Shown piece after piece: positions 62,485 to 64,000 of a stretch of DNA of 64,000 nt (position 1 is its first letter; each line of letters opens with the position of its first letter). The position numbers and the translations under genes are program-made. The notes beneath the pieces are model-generated. The model was given only the letters and a program-made list of their open reading frames with translations. It was not told the origin of the DNA and ran no database searches. The DNA lies in the NCBI GenBank assembly GCA_001627865.1, contig LUQO01000016.1, positions 62,001 to 126,000 of the forward strand. Direction: 5' to 3'. The DNA is from SAR324 cluster bacterium REDSEA-S27_B3 (GTDB taxonomy: Bacteria; SAR324; NAC60-12).

Positions 62485-63714
62485 TTGAGTAAAATAAAAG
62501 TCGTCAACCCCGTTGTTGAGTTGGATGGTGATGAGATGGCTCGTATCATCTGGGACAAAATCAAACAGAACCTGATTCTTCCTTTTATAGATATTGAACT
62601 CAAGTATTACGATTTATCCATTCAGAAGCGTGATGAGACAAATGACCAGATTACTCTGGACGCGGCCAAAGCCATAAAAAAATTCAGCGTTGGCATAAAA
62701 TGCGCCACCATCACTCCCGATGAAGCCAGGGTGACAGAATTTGGTCTTAAAAAAATGTGGAAAAGTCCGAACGGAACCCTCCGCAATTATCTGGGAGGAA
62801 CTATTTTCCGCTCACCAATAGTTTGTGAAAATGTTCCCAGACTTATATCAGCCTGGAAAAAACCAATTGTGGTTGCCCGTCACGCACACGCGGACCAGTA
62901 CAAGGCGAGAGATGTTTCCATTCCGGGGGCAGGTTCACTTAAAATGGTTTATACACCGGATGATGGGGGTGAAACTCTTGAGTGGGAAATCAATAAATTT
63001 GAAGATTCCGGTATTGGAATGGGCATGTATAATACTGAGGAATCTATCCGGGATTTTGCACGCGCCAGTATGAATTACTCCCTCAGCAAAGGCTACCCAC
63101 TTTATCTGAGTACCAAAAACACCATCCTCAAAACTTATGACGGAAAATTCCTTACAACATTCCAGCAAATATTTGATGAAGAATTTGCTGAAAAGTTTAA
63201 AAAGGCAGGGCTGACTTATGAGCATCGACTGATTGATGATATGGTGGCACAGGTACTGAAATGGGAGGGCGGAATTGTCTGGGCGTGTAAAAATTATGAC
63301 GGTGATGTACAGTCTGACACAGTTGCTCAAGGTTTTGGTTCACTTGGACTGATGACCTCATTTCTGGCCTGTCCGGATGGAAAGACCTATGCATCGGAAG
63401 CAGCGCATGGAACTGTCACCCGCCATTACCGTCAGCATCAGCAGGGTAAGTCAACAAGCACAAATCCGGTTGCCAGTATTTTTGCCTGGACATCCGGTCT
63501 GGCCCACCGGGGAAAGCTGGATGGGAATCAGCAGTTAATTAACTTTTGCAAAACACTTGAAAAAGTCTGTGTTGATACGATCGAGGGTGGAACTATGACC
63601 AAGGATCTGGCTTCTTCAATCCATAACAGCCCCAATCCGGATCCCTCAACTTATGTCAGTACTCAGGAATTTTTGGATGCCCTCACTTCTGGTTTGCAAA
63701 AGGCAATGAGCTGA
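62485..63714 (+). CDS. icd: NADP-dependent isocitrate dehydrogenase (type II)
   Basis: A 409-residue TCA-cycle enzyme. The sequence is of the eukaryote-like NADP-IDH subfamily: [11 protein letters not shown] near 10-20, S-P-N-G-T-L-R-N near 94-101, G-G-T-I-F-R-S-P near 104-111, R-H-A-H-A-D-Q-Y near 132-139, and T-V-A-Q-G-F-G-S-L near 282-290, with A-A-H-G-T-V-T-R-H near 308-316 (NADP-site His-Arg). Start TTG is supported by AGGAGA seven bases before. It precedes mdh by 64 bp on the same strand. Confidence 0.95.
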   Translation: MSKIKVVNPVVELDGDEMARIIWDKIKQNLILPFIDIELKYYDLSIQKRDETNDQITLDAAKAIKKFSVGIKCATITPDEARVTEFGLKKMWKSPNGTLRNYLGGTIFRSPIVCENVPRLISAWKKPIVVARHAHADQYKARDVSIPGAGSLKMVYTPDDGGETLEWEINKFEDSGIGMGMYNTEESIRDFARASMNYSLSKGYPLYLSTKNTILKTYDGKFLTTFQQIFDEEFAEKFKKAGLTYEHRLIDDMVAQVLKWEGGIVWACKNYDGDVQSDTVAQGFGSLGLMTSFLACPDGKTYASEAAHGTVTRHYRQHQQGKSTSTNPVASIFAWTSGLAHRGKLDGNQQLINFCKTLEKVCVDTIEGGTMTKDLASSIHNSPNPDPSTYVSTQEFLDALTSGLQKAMS

Positions 63715-63766
63715 ACATTGCTTCATTTGAGGCTCCGCTCATATTTATATAAAACTCATAATCTAA

Positions 63767-64000
<234 letters not shown>

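Overview
The window reads as chromosome from a free-living Gram-negative bacterium with moderate-to-low GC. Evidence for an outer membrane includes an Omp85-type barrel, two other predicted outer-membrane barrels, a LolA-like protein and many Sec signal peptides. Gene content is aerobic and heterotrophic: TCA enzymes, proline and fatty-acid oxidation, TRAP-TAXI uptake and glycogen storage. It resembles marine deltaproteobacterial-grade lineages such as SAR324, but this is an impression from protein style and not a search result. I see no rRNA, tRNA, CRISPR array, complete insertion sequence or prophage.

Layout. 1-2 kb (+): a YdcF-like protein cut by the left edge, a YpeA-type acetyltransferase and a CaCA cation exchanger. 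2-4.3 kb (-): a CoA-binding protein with O-acetylhomoserine sulfhydrylase, and a small membrane protein. 4.7-6.9 kb (+): a glutamine-synthetase-family enzyme and an SDR. 6.9-11.2 kb (-): an acyl-CoA dehydrogenase, Mpl and an acyl-CoA ligase. 11.3-12.7 kb: a VapBC/FitAB pair and AlkD. 12.7-17.7 kb (-): a compact sdhB-fumA-fumB-sdhC-sdhD-sdhA operon. 17.8-22.5 kb (-): a TRAP-TAXI uptake system whose permease is frame-broken, followed by a CaiB-type CoA-transferase lacking its N-terminus. 23-26.7 kb (-): hsp20 and clpB, each behind a perfect CIRCE operator. 27-30 kb (+): thymidine kinase, asd and a FecR-domain protein. 30-34.6 kb (-): an EamA transporter, mnmG, adk and an SDR. 34.6-39.9 kb (-): a five-gene envelope operon (LolA-like, two LolC/E-like permeases, LolD-like ATPase, outer-membrane protein). 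40-42.8 kb (-): queG, a frame-broken class V aminotransferase and a decayed duplicate of the putA 3' end. 43-46.4 kb (+): a FecR protein, outer-membrane barrel and lipoprotein cassette. 46.7-50.4 kb (-): intact putA. 50.7-55.8 kb (-): bioY, a DUF2283/nuclease-fold pair, a ThDP enzyme, YefM/YoeB and a POTRA-less Omp85 barrel. 55.8-59.7 kb (-): glgC-glgA-pfk, the PFK carrying pyrophosphate-type residues. 60-64 kb (+): a ClC transporter, NADP-isocitrate dehydrogenase and malate dehydrogenase cut by the right edge.

How it fits together. Central carbon flow is well represented: isocitrate dehydrogenase, succinate dehydrogenase, fumarase and malate dehydrogenase cover much of the TCA cycle, with a potentially reversible PFK next to glycogen synthesis. 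Several loci show deletion-type decay (TRAP permease, CoA-transferase, aminotransferase, putA remnant). The two most interesting little-characterised units are the Lol-like export operon (34.6-39.9 kb) and the FecR/barrel/lipoprotein cassette (43.0-46.4 kb). The palindromic hexamer TCCGGA is strikingly over-represented across the window on both strands.
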